Shown here in pieces: positions 34,459 to 45,055 of a stretch of DNA of 64,000 bases. The position numbers and the translations under genes are program-made. Below the pieces are notes generated by a model that worked only from the letters and a program-made list of their open reading frames with translations, did not search any database and was not told the DNA's origin. This DNA comes from Patellaria atrata CBS 101060 (lineage: Eukaryota > Ascomycota > Dothideomycetes > Patellariales > Patellariaceae): the NCBI GenBank assembly GCA_010093705.1, contig MU006094.1, positions 905,550-969,549 on the forward strand, in the 5' to 3' direction. Position 1 is the first letter of the stretch. Every line of letters starts with the position of its first letter.

Positions 34459-34994
34459 TCGCTATATGGTATCGAATTGGCCTTTCAAGCTCTGCACTGG
34501 TGCAAAATTTATAGATGGAAACGTGATGGCCCCGGAGTATACAAGGACCTCTATAATTGGTACGGGGAAGTCGCAGCAGCATTCAGTACAATCTCGACCT
34601 TCATGTATGATAGGGTTGAGGATAACTTGAGAGAGGTGGCGTACATAGTATTAAGTCAATATCAACAGGCTGGCTATTCAATACGATCAGGAATTCCCTG
34701 TACTCTCTTCTCTACGGTAAAGGTAGGGACGATGTTATCTACAAGAGTCGAGTAATGCCCAAGCCTGACAGGGAAAGGGACGACCTTTTTATTTACCTTA
34801 GCTGGTAAAGTACCGTACCTTAGGTTATAGTACGTTGTTCTTACCTAGCTTGTTACAAAAAAGCGCTTCGTAACGGTGTTTACCCCTCCCCCGCCATCAC
34901 CCCTGGCGCGGCATTGAACTACAGTAAGCAACGACGTCACAGCTCAATCAAGACTATACAACAAACCTCATAAATACTCTAGACCCTCCTCCCA
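34459..34994. other. Intergenic 0.5 kb
   Basis: 3' flank of mclA and promoter of the next small gene. A forward frame at 34477-34755 is open but reads through the likely 3' untranslated region and has no recognisable features. Confidence 0.45.
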
Positions 34995-35542
34995 ATGCCC
35001 GACCTTCCAGATCATACCAAGACCAACAAGAAAAAGATAAACTATAAAGAGTTAGTTAACGAATACTATCGAAAGAAGCAACCGTATCTAAGGGCACGAC
35101 AAAAAATCCTTGATAGAGATATGCCTGTCCATCGCAAAGAAGAGGAGACTGGTGGCGGTAAGTGAAAGTTCCTTTTATTCCTGAACCCTTTCCCCAGAGA
35201 AGTGTCGACTACTTGTAGAATGCTTCAACTAAACTCCTTCTTACAGACATCACCGATCAGGTGGCGAAAGAGTCGTCTGTGAGCACGGCCTCCGATCATC
35301 CTGTCCACCAAGAAGACACTGGAGCTTCAAGTGGTGGTTTGAAAGCGACAGCAGAGCACCACAAAGCTCATCCGGTATGTGACCCATATTATAATTCTCG
35401 CATCTCCAACCAAATCTATCTTTGCAATATGGGCACTTTCTGACGAGAATGGGTTTCATAGGGTCCTGCAATTCCAGACGAAATGCCTAAGGCAGCATCA
35501 AGAGAGGAGCTTCAGAAACGCTCGGAGGAATTGAATAAGTAA
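34995..35542 (+). CDS. Small three-exon gene of unknown function
   Basis: Exons 34995-35157, 35247-35374 and 35462-35542 join in phase to 123 residues. Donors are GTAAGT and GTATGT, acceptors TTACAG and TCATAG, and the first intron has a CTAAA-type branch site. The protein is entirely hydrophilic. It has a basic N-terminal third (NKKKINYKELVNEYYRKKQP), an acidic, Ser-rich middle, and a compact C-terminal motif, GPAIPDEMPKAASREELQKR, ending SEELNK. That tail (GPxIPxxMPxxxxREExxxxSEELNK) resembles a motif I associate with small uncharacterised fungal proteins, but I cannot name a family. No signal peptide or membrane span is seen. Each exon is under 60 codons, so simple ORF scans would miss it. 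Confidence 0.7.
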
Positions 35543-36141
35543 CTTTACACTTCAATGCATCTGGGAGTTGGACTGATGGGATCGAGGTCGAGCAAAATAT
35601 GATCAACGACTTGAGGTCTGTGTGAGTATTATGACATGGCTGGCATAGGTCCACGAACATAGGGTTACCAAATAATATTGATAGAAACCACCCTTTCTCT
35701 TGCCGTGGTGTGTGCTGCCAGTTTGGTGTCAACTCGTGTGCTATCTTGCTAACTTAAACAAGTGCAGAAGGATGATAATGTCAATAGAACCCACAATCTC
35801 TTAAAACTAACTGTGATGCATATGATCATCATGATCATTGCATGCGTCGTTTGAGATTAGATATAGATTGATTAGATATAAAATTACGCACTGACCACCC
35901 GATCATCAGGTCAACGTCTCAGCATCATCTTCAAGCAACTTCAGTGTTTTGCACCCCAATTAATCATACGCAGGAGAATCTTGAGTCCTGCGCGATTTCT
36001 AACATATGAAGCCAACCATACCGTGCCTTGATACAGGCTTATTCTTCTCTCCAAATGTACTTAATCCAAGCTTAGAGGGAAGCGGTTTCGTAGAGCGATT
36101 TATACTTGACCTGCATTGTGTACTTCTAGGGGTCCTCAGGA
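35543..36141. other. Intergenic 0.6 kb
   Basis: Between the small gene and the dehydrogenase. A near-palindromic stretch ATGATCATCATGATCAT is at about 35822. No gene was recognised. Confidence 0.4.
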
Positions 36142-37054
36142 ATGTCAACCCCTTGGACTTTCGTTTCACCCGCATCCCGTGGCATCGGCCTTGCGATTGC
36201 CCGAAAGGTCCTTAGGACGACGAACGCACCATTGGTCGCGACTGCGCGGCGTGATCTAGATAAGACGAAAAATGAGATATTGCGAGGGCTGGAAGGTGAA
36301 GCGTGGGATAAGGCGGAGAAGAGAGTTAGAGTAGAGAATGTAGATGTGCTCGGTAAATAGTGTATCGCACCCGCATTCCAAATTGTCTCACTCATCTCAT
36401 GTATTGACAGATGAAGAGATTATTTCAAAGACCTGTTCAGACCTCTCCCAAATCTTCCCCAAAGTATCGCACCACCTGCATCTCTCCTTTATCCTCCCCG
36501 GCGTCTTATTTCCTGAAAGATCTCCCAAGCAGATTCACCAGGATGACGTTCTCATGACCCTTCGGACGAACGTCCTAGGGCCCTTACTCCTCCTTAAACA
36601 TCTCTCTCCACTCCTACCAACGAAATCTACCTCTATTTCCGCTACACCTCAGTCTACAGAGCTATATGCCGGTCTCGCTAGCCCGGCTACACTCGCACTG
36701 ATGTCCGCTCGCGTTGGCTCCATCTCCGACAACCGTCTCGGCGGGTGGTACTCATACCGAGCATCCAAAGCGGCGCTCAACCAGGTCATCAAGACCTTTG
36801 ACAACCATTTACGCGGAATGGCTGGGGACAAGGCCATGGCGATGGGTTTGCATCCTGGTACGGTGCGAACGGGACTAAGTCAAGAATTCTGGGGAAATGT
36901 GAAAGAGGAGAAGCTGTTCGAACCGGAATGGGTCGCAGAGAGATTGGTGGGGCTCGTCTGTGGTGGCTTAGGGGGGTTAGGTTTGGATAAGGGTATAGGA
37001 TTAGATGGGAGAGGGAGAGTATGGGACTGGAAAGGGGAGGAAGTACCTCCATGA
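36142..37054 (+). CDS. Short-chain dehydrogenase/reductase (SDR)
   Basis: Two exons, 36142-36352 and 36411-37054, with a 58 bp intron (GTAAAT...GACAG), give 284 residues. The N-terminal cofactor motif is present in the form SPASRGIGLAIARKVL (family T-G-x3-G-x-G). The first Gly of the classical TGxxxGIG is replaced by Pro (V-S-P-A-S-R-G-I-G), a form seen in some fungal SDRs. The catalytic YxxxK is YSYRASKAALNQ, followed by LHPGTVRTGLS, the usual PG turn after the active site. A Ser-containing strand (ARVGSISDN) precedes it. It resembles C-factor/CsgA-like SDRs and would use NAD(P)H. The substrate is unknown. Confidence 0.85.
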
Positions 37055-37804
37055 AGACTTTCGTTAGAAGCCAGATTATGGTGAACTAATGGTGTGTGAA
37101 CGTGTGTCGGAAGGATTGGAAATATGACTAGCGGCCTTTAGGTGAGCGTCCTCTTCCGTCAAAAGATTGACCTAGACTGTTTTTTGGTCTATGGCATGCA
37201 GATGTGAGTTTGGATACTGACTTCTCGTGGGTCTAGGTCTTCCACATTTTTATTGGATTATTCATTGGACATTTGACTTACGATTTGACTATAGATTGCT
37301 TCACTAGTATTATCCAGCTACGATCCACACCGTTGGACCACACTTTGGGAATTATGGATCTTGATACATAGTTAGTATTTTATAGCGAGACAATATGCAA
37401 CCTATCAGGTTATTTACTCCCATACAGTCCTGGTTCAGTCACACCGCGGTTATGCAATTCTAATCCGATAATTGTAGTTAAAATCTCAATAACGAAGTTT
37501 CAACAGCATCATTAGACTGTGGTAACCGTTTAGTCTATCTACATAGTCAAAATGCTAATCTCAAAAACAACAAAAAAACGTCTTCATCCTCATACCTTTC
37601 TCTTATCATCAGATTTCACTTCAGTTCGGAATAATCCATCACGCTACACTGTTCTCTGATAATAACTAACTCGACTACAAAGCTACTTTCACTCGCCCTT
37701 ATACAACTCTCATACAACACCTAACACACTTTCTAGTACAGTACCTTTCCATCTTCACTTACCTTATGTACCTTACTGACATACCCTTAGAATCCAATCA
37801 AATT
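37055..37804. promoter_or_regulatory. Intergenic; 5' flank shared with a downstream paralogous copy
   Basis: Non-coding. The last 60-odd bases (37741-37804) are clearly homologous to 42186-42251, upstream of a broken paralogue, with an ACTTACCTT...TACTTTACT-like core. The promoter-proximal region was therefore duplicated together with the gene. Confidence 0.55.
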
Positions 37805-40370
37805 ATGCGCTCAGTAAACCGGGTCCATAGCCTTATGGCCCTGTTATTACTATTTTGAATATTTATATTCCTCGGCGGTGCGACCCCAACCAGCATTATA
37901 ACTTTATCTACGGCTACACTCGAGCCTTTTATTACCTCGTCGCTTGCCTCTGGTCCTGTTACTGTTACTCGCATTGGATCCCCCGAACTTATGATACTTA
38001 CTGAGACGCTGATTTCGTATATCAACGTTACGAAGACCCCTGTTACCACATATTCGTTCTCATCGTCGTCGTCTTCATATAGCAACGTTACAGGGACCCT
38101 CGCTATAATCTTCGCAACTGAAACTGGACGTCCTGAAACGATGGTATTTATTCAGACGTTGAATTCATACATCAACGTAACGGAGACCCCTGTCGCCACG
38201 TATTCGTTCTCCTCGTCTTCGTCATCTTCATCTTCAGCTGCGCCTCCACTTCCGACTCCAGATAACCATAATGCAGCGGAACTCGCGAAGATTTTAGGAG
38301 GGACATTGGGATCCGTTGTGGAATCAATCGGTACGGTCGCCATAATAAACGAAGCGATCACCTTCCTCGAACGATTGGGGTTTCCCCCATTAGACTCTAT
38401 ATTGAACCCTGAATTTCAGTACGAATGGGCCCAAACTATCGACCTAGAGATGGAAAATCTAGTGAATCAAATAGCTGTCCAAGCCATGCGTACATTCTTC
38501 GGCTGGGCGGACGACGAACTCTATAGAAATTTTAGACCAGCCCAAAGCTTCAGAGAGTGGCGACAGGCACAAAACTATATATCACGATCGGAGTACATGG
38601 AAGAGTGGAGACAGTTCTTCAATGGAGCTAGCGACACACCTCCTAGTTCTAATTATCAAAATTCAGTGGACTCAAGCGTTGACGGTTCAGTAGACTCAAT
38701 CATTGACGGTTCGGCGGGCGCACCTATTGACAATCTGGTGGACGTCACCAGTGACACTTTTGTCGGGAACATGCAAAACTGGATCAATCGGGTTGTTTTA
38801 TCCAGCGTGATACAAGAGAACACATTAACTCAAGTAGACAATTCCATCAGGCCATTGATGTCTGATCTCCAAAGCATGTCAGAAAGGATCATTAATTGGC
38901 GTAATCCTATTATGGAGGAGACGGTTGTAAAAACTACCCTTTCCGAAAAGATCGCAGATTTGCTGAGGCAAGGGAAAAACCCTTTCGACAACAAGTATAA
39001 GAAGCTGTACGAGATTAAGAATTGGCAACACCCTCTTTACATCGCGGATGGCTTCGACACGAGCGCGATTCAAAGTTTGATTGATAAGTTCCATGGTCAA
39101 CAACCAGCAATGACTCCAGAAGAGATCACTCCCATGCCTGAACTACCACCAATCGACCTTAACCCGGTCCCAGATCCGACCATTGCTTTAACAAGACTTG
39201 TGCAGATGGCGTACCGGGAAACGTTTCAGACTTCCTGGAGCATTAGTAATATGGCGGATCGATTCGCGCAGAATGGCGACGATTTGGCGGTCCAGGATGC
39301 GTACCAGGTGGCCAAGCTGACCTCAGTTGCGGCCGAACATCTTCTTAACTTTTCTAACCGCCTCACCTATTTAATGAAAGATGGATTTACCGTGGAGGAG
39401 AAAAAAGACATGCTCATTGAGGCACACGAGAAGTTCTCAAACGATAGAATTGACATGGCGCAGAGGTTTGGGCTAAGTGCACAACCCGCTGTAGACAAAG
39501 ATTACCATAATCCAGATGATAATGTGAGAGCTTCCTATCTCCGCGCACCAGACTACCACCATCAGTCGACAGAAATGGATATGGCAACCTGTTCTGAGCT
39601 CATTGACAACGACTTTGACTCCCTCGTTGACCTTAGCTACACCTACGCCTTCTAATCTGGAAGGTCCTGGTGGTGACGAGAGAGTTTCCTTTACAGTCTC
39701 ACCAGACTCCCAACCGCAGTCTACTGCTAAGCAATCGGAACCCTCTGTGCTGAGTGTTACTACAGTCACCAGTGCGCCTTCTACCTCGACCTCCTTCTTG
39801 TCAAATTTGGCTTTACCTACGCGTTCATCTTCTTCTAAGATGGATAAAACTCCAAAGTTTTCCGTCACCAGTATCCCCTTAGCATCAGGCTCACGTACAG
39901 TGAAGTCGGCTTCCTCTTCACCGGGATCGACGACACAAAGCACGTTTAGCACCATCCTAAGGACGACTACCATCAAATCCAGTGTCGTAACTTCATCGGG
40001 CAAATCAAGACCCATAACTTCGTCTGGACCCGTAACTCCATCCAGATCCGCAACTTCATCTAGACCCGTAACTTCATCCAGACCCATAACTTCATCGGTT
40101 AAACCAAGACCGACGCATAAAGGAGGTGAGAGGGCACGGATCGATTGTGAACCAATGTAAGCACCCTTTCCCGCTCCTCTATAATAATCTTCGTACTAAC
40201 AGCATTTTAGTAACGGACAGGACAAGAACTGTAATTGCAAGTTTGTTGACAACACTATCGAATGGGTTGACAAGAAGACGAACGGAAAATGCCCACGGTA
40301 CTATGCTGAACATACTGGAGTTAGCGGTGGGTACACAATAAAAGAAGAGACAGACAAGGGCCGGGACTGA
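37805..40370 (+). CDS. Ser/Thr-rich secreted-type protein of unknown family, with in-frame TGA
   Basis: The main frame runs 37805-39523, 39573-40156 and 40211-40370. Intron 1 is 49 bp (GTGAGA...GACAG). Intron 2 is 54 bp with donor GTAAGC, a perfect TACTAAC branch site and TTTTAG, so it is convincing. From the ATG at 37805 the first 17 codons read MRSVNRVHSLMALLLLF, then TGA (37856-37858), then IFIFLGGATPTS: a signal-peptide-like core split by a stop. From the next ATG (37991) 758 residues remain open. Order: two imperfect modules ending SYINVT, poly-Ser tracts, a conserved block (AAELAKILGGTLGSVVESIG), a helical middle, a long Ser/Thr/Pro region with SSRPV repeats, and a four-Cys C-terminus (CEP...CNC...CP). 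The first module begins before 37991, favouring the upstream start. No known family. Confidence 0.6.
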
Positions 40371-41261
40371 AGCCGAGGCCTATTTTCGAAGAAGATGACT
40401 ATTTCTGTGGAAGAAGCATCATTTCAATCATAATGTTCTTAGCTACGACGGTCGGAGCCGAATGGCTATCATCCCGGTGATGATTTATGAAAAATTATAG
40501 AGGGCGTCTGTGGCCGCCGCCTTGGTGAGCTTATTCATACTCTTGGATGCCCGTTGGTTAGTTTAAATCGGGCTTCTGATATTTACGTTCAGTTTGGCGT
40601 TGATTTTATTCAGTTAACGTCTGATTCTTTCAACCACAGCACTATAATTCTGTGTATATAGTTATACTCGTAACGATATTTTCCGCATTTTAATTGCACA
40701 AGCTCTCTGATATACTTTTCAACTGGACCCTCTCCGGCCGTGCTCCCCAATTTTCATCTCAAATCCAGTCCCTCTCCGTTTGACTGTGCGTATCATGACT
40801 ACTTCACTCAGTATCAGTGAGCCACTTAGAGATATACGATGAGTCTTAGGAGTCCTTGACATCAGATAATGATTCTCTACTCTGAAAAGCTTGTTTGCCG
40901 ATAGACTTTTTGATGTAAAGATACTCGGTACAGTCGATTGGTTTCTCAGCCGGATTAGGGACCGTATAAAGGGGGAGACTGTATAGAAGGGGAGACTGTA
41001 TAGAAGGGGAGACTGTATAGAAGGGGAGACTGTATAGAAGGGGACAGTGTAATAGTGTATGGAATGGCGATACTGTGCTGGAAGGCGATGCTGCACTGGA
41101 AGACGATACTGTATTAGGAGGTGATCCTGCATTAAAAGGGCATGTTATACAGAAAGGGGAAAAAGAATGAAGTTCGCATAGGTAGGCATATAAGGAAGTC
41201 ACAGAGGGAAACCATATAGTTAGGGGTAACGGAGTGTAGAAAGCACTTCTAGTATCACTAC
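40371..41261. other. Intergenic with minisatellite
   Basis: 3' flank of the Ser/Thr-rich gene. It contains the 17-bp minisatellite at 40972-41039, flanked on both sides by more degenerate related units (for example near 40955 and 41040-41110). No gene was recognised. Confidence 0.5.
40972..41039. repeat. 17-bp minisatellite, 4 perfect copies
   Basis: Unit GGGGAGACTGTATAGAA repeated four times without mismatch, then grading into diverged copies (GGGGACAGTGTAATAG and beyond). It lies just downstream of the Ser/Thr-rich secreted-type gene. Confidence 0.95.
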
Positions 41262-41856
41262 TTATATTCTTCTCTCTGCGTATATTCGTATAATTCTTTA
41301 TTCTCTACTCCTCTAAATCATTTCGATAACTTCTTTACCGATACTTCAAAACTGTCTGTTATGTACAATATATTAGTATCGATTTTACTAAATACCCTCT
41401 TCGCCTTCTAACCTAATCAGCCGCCATTGCTGCATACTGCTACTTGTATTGTCTTCTCTGCGGATATCCGTACGGTTCTTCATTATCATTCCTCCAAACT
41501 GATCCTGAAAAATTTCTCCACCGATACCTCCTCGTCTTTATCCACAAGAACATCGGCATCTGGTACCGTACAGTTTCGTCACATCCAGTCCTGGGGTCAG
41601 CTACATCATCTTGCAAAGCATGCTCGCCCTTACACACAAGAACATCAGCATCCAGTACCACTTTGTCGAATTCCGCTATACGTAGGACTTAACCATGGAG
41701 ACCAGTAGCTTCATCGAGACCAGTAATTTCATCGGTTAAACCAAGTCCCGCAAGTTCATCGGTTCCCTCCTTGCTAGGACCAGCTACACCATCAAGACAA
41801 GTCTACTACGTAGATTCATATGTTTCTAGGTAGGTCCCAGTCACTTTGAACACCCT
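41262..41856 (+). pseudogene. Broken 3' pieces of the Ser/Thr-rich gene family
   Basis: The region holds a near-duplicate pair of about 90 bp (41262-41350 and 41439-41530). A stretch at 41690-41830 reads RPVASSRPVISSVKPSP, matching SSRPVTSSRPITSSVKPRP of the main gene. The frame is not continuous and lacks a start. This is a fragment of the C-terminal Ser/Thr-rich part of a paralogue. Confidence 0.55.
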
Positions 41857-41976
41857 CGTTGATCTACTGCTAATGCTGTTGTAGCATCTTCAGACTTTTA
41901 TGGATAGGCACTGAAGGCTTGCTCTACTGCTCGTTGCGGCGAACACGCTACTCTCTCTGGTCACGCTTGCAGGCTA

Positions 41977-42169
41977 AATTGCATAAGCCTCACGGCCTTA
42001 TTGGTCCTGCCTTGCATTGTTCCAGTACTGAGCACCAACGATGATACCTCCTCGTCCTCTCCATCCTCAGTTCTCGTGGATCCCGATACCAGCATTGATA
42101 CCGCGTCTATAATGCCATTCCTCTCGTGGTTGCTATCTCAGCTGAGGCCAATGTTGAGTCTCTCATAAT
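41977..42169 (+). pseudogene. Broken 5' piece of the family, with intact signal-like segment
   Basis: The frame reads SLTALLVLPCIVPVLSTNDD, then a Ser-rich stretch (TSSSSPSSVLVDPDTS), and ends after about 60 codons. It aligns without gaps to SLMALLLLF-stop-IFIFLGG of the main gene. At the position of that gene's TGA this copy has TGC (Cys) at 42013-42015. There is no ATG in frame, so it is a fragment. Confidence 0.5.
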
Positions 42170-42185
42170 CTCGTAAGCTGTCAGT

Positions 42186-42871
42186 CCCTTTCTTTTCATC
42201 TTGACTTACCTTGTGTACTTTACTAATATTCCTTAGCACTTAATCTAAAGATGCATCTATCAAACGGGATTCATCTTGGTGCGACCTTAACCAATACTAC
42301 TTCGTTGTTTGAGGCTCCCCTGGAGTCTCCAATAGCGTCATCGCCAACCTCCAGTCCCATCATCGTCACTATAACCGGCGCAGAACCTCCCGATGTTACC
42401 GTTTTTACTCGGATATTAACATCCTATGTTACTCAAGCTCCATTCAATTCTCTGTTAAATTTTCCTATAGCCTCATCGTTGGCTGCTTCTAGCCCTGCTA
42501 TTATCACTGTAATCAACACCAGACCTGCTGAGATTGAGGAGTTTCCTCGTACTTTGACATCATATGTCACTGCACCGTACTCCACCATTCTCTCAACCCA
42601 TTTCTCAACGTCGTCTTCCTATTCATCTTCTTAATTCATCTTCCTCTTCATCCTCGGCTCTAACTCCAATAGCAACTCCCGAAAACCACCATGGAGTGGA
42701 GCTGACAAAGATCTTAGGAGGAACGTGGGATCAGTCGTTGGGTCGATCGGAACGGTGACCATCTTAAGTCAAGCGATCCATAACCTCCATCGATTGGGGT
42801 TTCTCCCTTAGAGGGTATAGTGAATCCCCAATAGCTACTCCAGACAAGCACCATGCAGCTGGCCTTGTACA
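42186..42871 (+). pseudogene. Second broken 5' copy of the Ser/Thr-rich family
   Basis: It begins with flank homologous to that of the main gene. From the ATG at 42251 it then encodes 127 residues with two modules ending RILTSYVT and RTLTSYVT, corresponding to the SYINVT modules of the main gene. It continues in other frames with TPENHHGVELTKILGGT and GSIGTVTILSQAIHNLHRLG, matching the conserved block of the intact gene, and is then truncated. A further TPDKHHAAGL echo at about 42840 suggests more than one duplication event. Confidence 0.6.
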
Positions 42872-43052
42872 GATCGCACTATTTGCTCGCATGACGGCGA
42901 CCCCGACGATTTCTGAAGGCATGTCAAGATTATGGAAAGGTCTATTCGCTATTGGTGGTATTCTGGTGGTGTTCTGGTGGATGTGCGGTGAGCAGTGCGA
43001 GGTGACAATTGGAGCGATGATGTATGATATCAATAAGACAAAATACTCTAAA

Positions 43053-44711
43053 CTACCCCAGAGCTCGCTCCTCGCTTCCGAGCACTCTTGAATCCACGTC
43101 GCCTCCATATGCACCTCCGTCAAGAATCCACTGCTCATTGTCATCATCATTCTGAACCCTGCGCCACGTACTCTTCTTTTCTCTTTCTGGACTTCCCTTT
43201 TCCTTTCCTCTCGATTCTCTTGCAACCGGTTTCACCAACCCGCCAAGTAACGGATTGCGACTAAACGTTCCTCCAGGAATAGCACTTTCGCTTCCTTGGT
43301 GATGGCTTTCTTCTTCTGTGTCTGCTTCAAGTTCATCCTCTGGGCTCCTTGGTCTCTCCAACGCAGCCATCTTTCGGACTACTTTCCCTCCCTTCAAGTC
43401 TATACTAGCAACCACTCTCCTCTTCTCATACTCCGGTCTAGAGTTCCACTCCTGCTCTCTAAGGACTTTTTGTTGTCTCTTAAGCTGCAATGCCCGCTCT
43501 GCTGGACTTGCCCACATGCTTTGCCCCGCAACAGGAGTTTCAAAGTCAGCGGCCTCATCATATATGCGCGTGCGCCGTGCATTCTGAGATTGGAAGGCGA
43601 GAAGTTTATCTCTGTGTGCTTGAGCAAGCGCTAACTTGTCACCACCTTTCGCATTCCGGTTTGGTCCCTCGGAGTCGGATGCTGACGCGGACGTGGTTGC
43701 CGGAGTCAATGCTCCTGGTGTAGAGAGATTTGAAAACGGTCGAGGCTTTTGGGATACCTCAGCGCGCCGCTGAGAAGCGTTGTTCGCCTCCATCTTTTCC
43801 TTACCGCGTTCTTCACGAAGAACCCGGACCATAGATTGTATCTCAGTAGACGATAAAATCGGAGTGTTGCAAAAGGTACAAGGACCTAGGCCCTCCTTTA
43901 CGCAAATGATCTTACCGCATGAAAGACAATTGGGTGCAGCAGCAAGTAACGGGTGGCGTGTCGCCATGCAATTACAACGCCGTTTGGCAATGTCTGAAGG
44001 GCCAGTAGCGGAAAGAGACGGATTTGTCTGGATCTCTAAAGCACGGATCGCGGAGTCAAGATCGTTAATGATACTTGAGGCACCTTGCATCGAGGTACCA
44101 CCAGAAATGTTTACTTTCGTCTTAGACGCAGACTGTTTCGGGCCGGGAGAGGATGTTCTAGATGAGAGATTGTCTGATATGAGAGTGCCAGCAGCTGATG
44201 GTGGAGGCTTGGAGGACGGATTCCTTGAGGATGTGGCTGGGGCTGGGACGGGAAGCTGTTGGGCATCTGACTGGGATTCCAGAGCCAATGTATGAGATAA
44301 AGAAGCTTGTTTTTTCGTTTTGGATGCACTGGCAATGTAATCTTCGCTATCCTTTTTCATGTACCCACCTGTAATGTTTCCGTAATCATCGGGCCTTCGT
44401 GGGTTGGGAAGTCTGTTGGTTTTTGACGCCGACTTATTCTTTGGTTTTGGTTTTGGCACTTCTGATAATTCATTACTGCTTTGTTTTTGAGCATGGCTAC
44501 TTTGAGACGCACTCGGAGATATACCTCGACGAGAATTGAAAGATGTGATGAATTCTAGTGCTGGTGGCGAATCTCCTAGAAGGTTTTTCAGATGCTCAGC
44601 AGCCGCAGACTTCGAAAGAGTGTCAGTATAGGTAATAATTTGAGTTAATGACTCCTCGTCTATGGGTAAGAGACGGGAAAGCTGTGGAAGAGCCCACGTC
44701 GTGAGCGACAT
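43053..44711 (-). CDS. TRIP4/ASC-1 (Rqt4-like) C2HC5 zinc-finger protein
   Basis: Single exon of 552 codons. The N-terminus (residues 10-60) is a helical CUE-like region (LLPIDEESLTQIITYTDTLS). The middle is Ser/Pro-rich and disordered. The hallmark zinc finger is at about 246-281: C-x-C, then HPLLAAAPNCLSCGKIIC, then GPCTFC, the C2HC5 pattern of TRIP4. The C-terminal half is basic and charged. TRIP4, and its yeast counterpart Rqt4, belong to the ASC-1/RQT complex, which splits collided ribosomes marked by ubiquitin; the CUE-like part would bind ubiquitin. The role is inferred from the zinc finger. The gene is divergent from eL24, a ribosomal protein gene, 344 bp apart. Confidence 0.85.
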   Translation of the reverse strand: MSLTTWALPQLSRLLPIDEESLTQIITYTDTLSKSAAAEHLKNLLGDSPPALEFITSFNSRRGISPSASQSSHAQKQSSNELSEVPKPKPKNKSASKTNRLPNPRRPDDYGNITGGYMKKDSEDYIASASKTKKQASLSHTLALESQSDAQQLPVPAPATSSRNPSSKPPPSAAGTLISDNLSSRTSSPGPKQSASKTKVNISGGTSMQGASSIINDLDSAIRALEIQTNPSLSATGPSDIAKRRCNCMATRHPLLAAAPNCLSCGKIICVKEGLGPCTFCNTPILSSTEIQSMVRVLREERGKEKMEANNASQRRAEVSQKPRPFSNLSTPGALTPATTSASASDSEGPNRNAKGGDKLALAQAHRDKLLAFQSQNARRTRIYDEAADFETPVAGQSMWASPAERALQLKRQQKVLREQEWNSRPEYEKRRVVASIDLKGGKVVRKMAALERPRSPEDELEADTEEESHHQGSESAIPGGTFSRNPLLGGLVKPVARESRGKEKGSPEREKKSTWRRVQNDDDNEQWILDGGAYGGDVDSRVLGSEERALG

Positions 44712-45055
44712 GGCTCTTTTTCTCGAACACGTTTTGAGATTACCAAAACTATAAGAAGCCTCCTCTTTGTAGAAGCAATTCTAGAGAACCGTAATACAGT
44801 ACCAATTGTTTTTATCAACCTGGAACCCAAAAAGCATATATCTCATAGAGTCATAGTTGAAAAGAAAGTTGTCCGACGTCAAGAATAAGTTCAATATCCA
44901 GTCTTGGCGCGTCATCCTAGTTCTGCCACCGCCTGGCATCGGAGAACCTATTAACCGAGCGGCCACACTGAATTGCCAAAAATACTAACGCCGACGTCTG
45001 ACCACAACATTGAACACCAACCCCAAAGTATAGGTATCGCATTACACTCGTCAAC
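44712..45055. promoter_or_regulatory. Shared promoter of TRIP4-like gene and eL24
   Basis: 344 bp between divergent start codons. No specific element was identified with confidence. Confidence 0.45.

Noticed and set aside
39473-40087. 204-codon reverse-strand ORF rich in Asp, Glu and Val
   Set aside because: Antisense of the Ser/Thr-rich exon; its composition is explained by the complementary codons.
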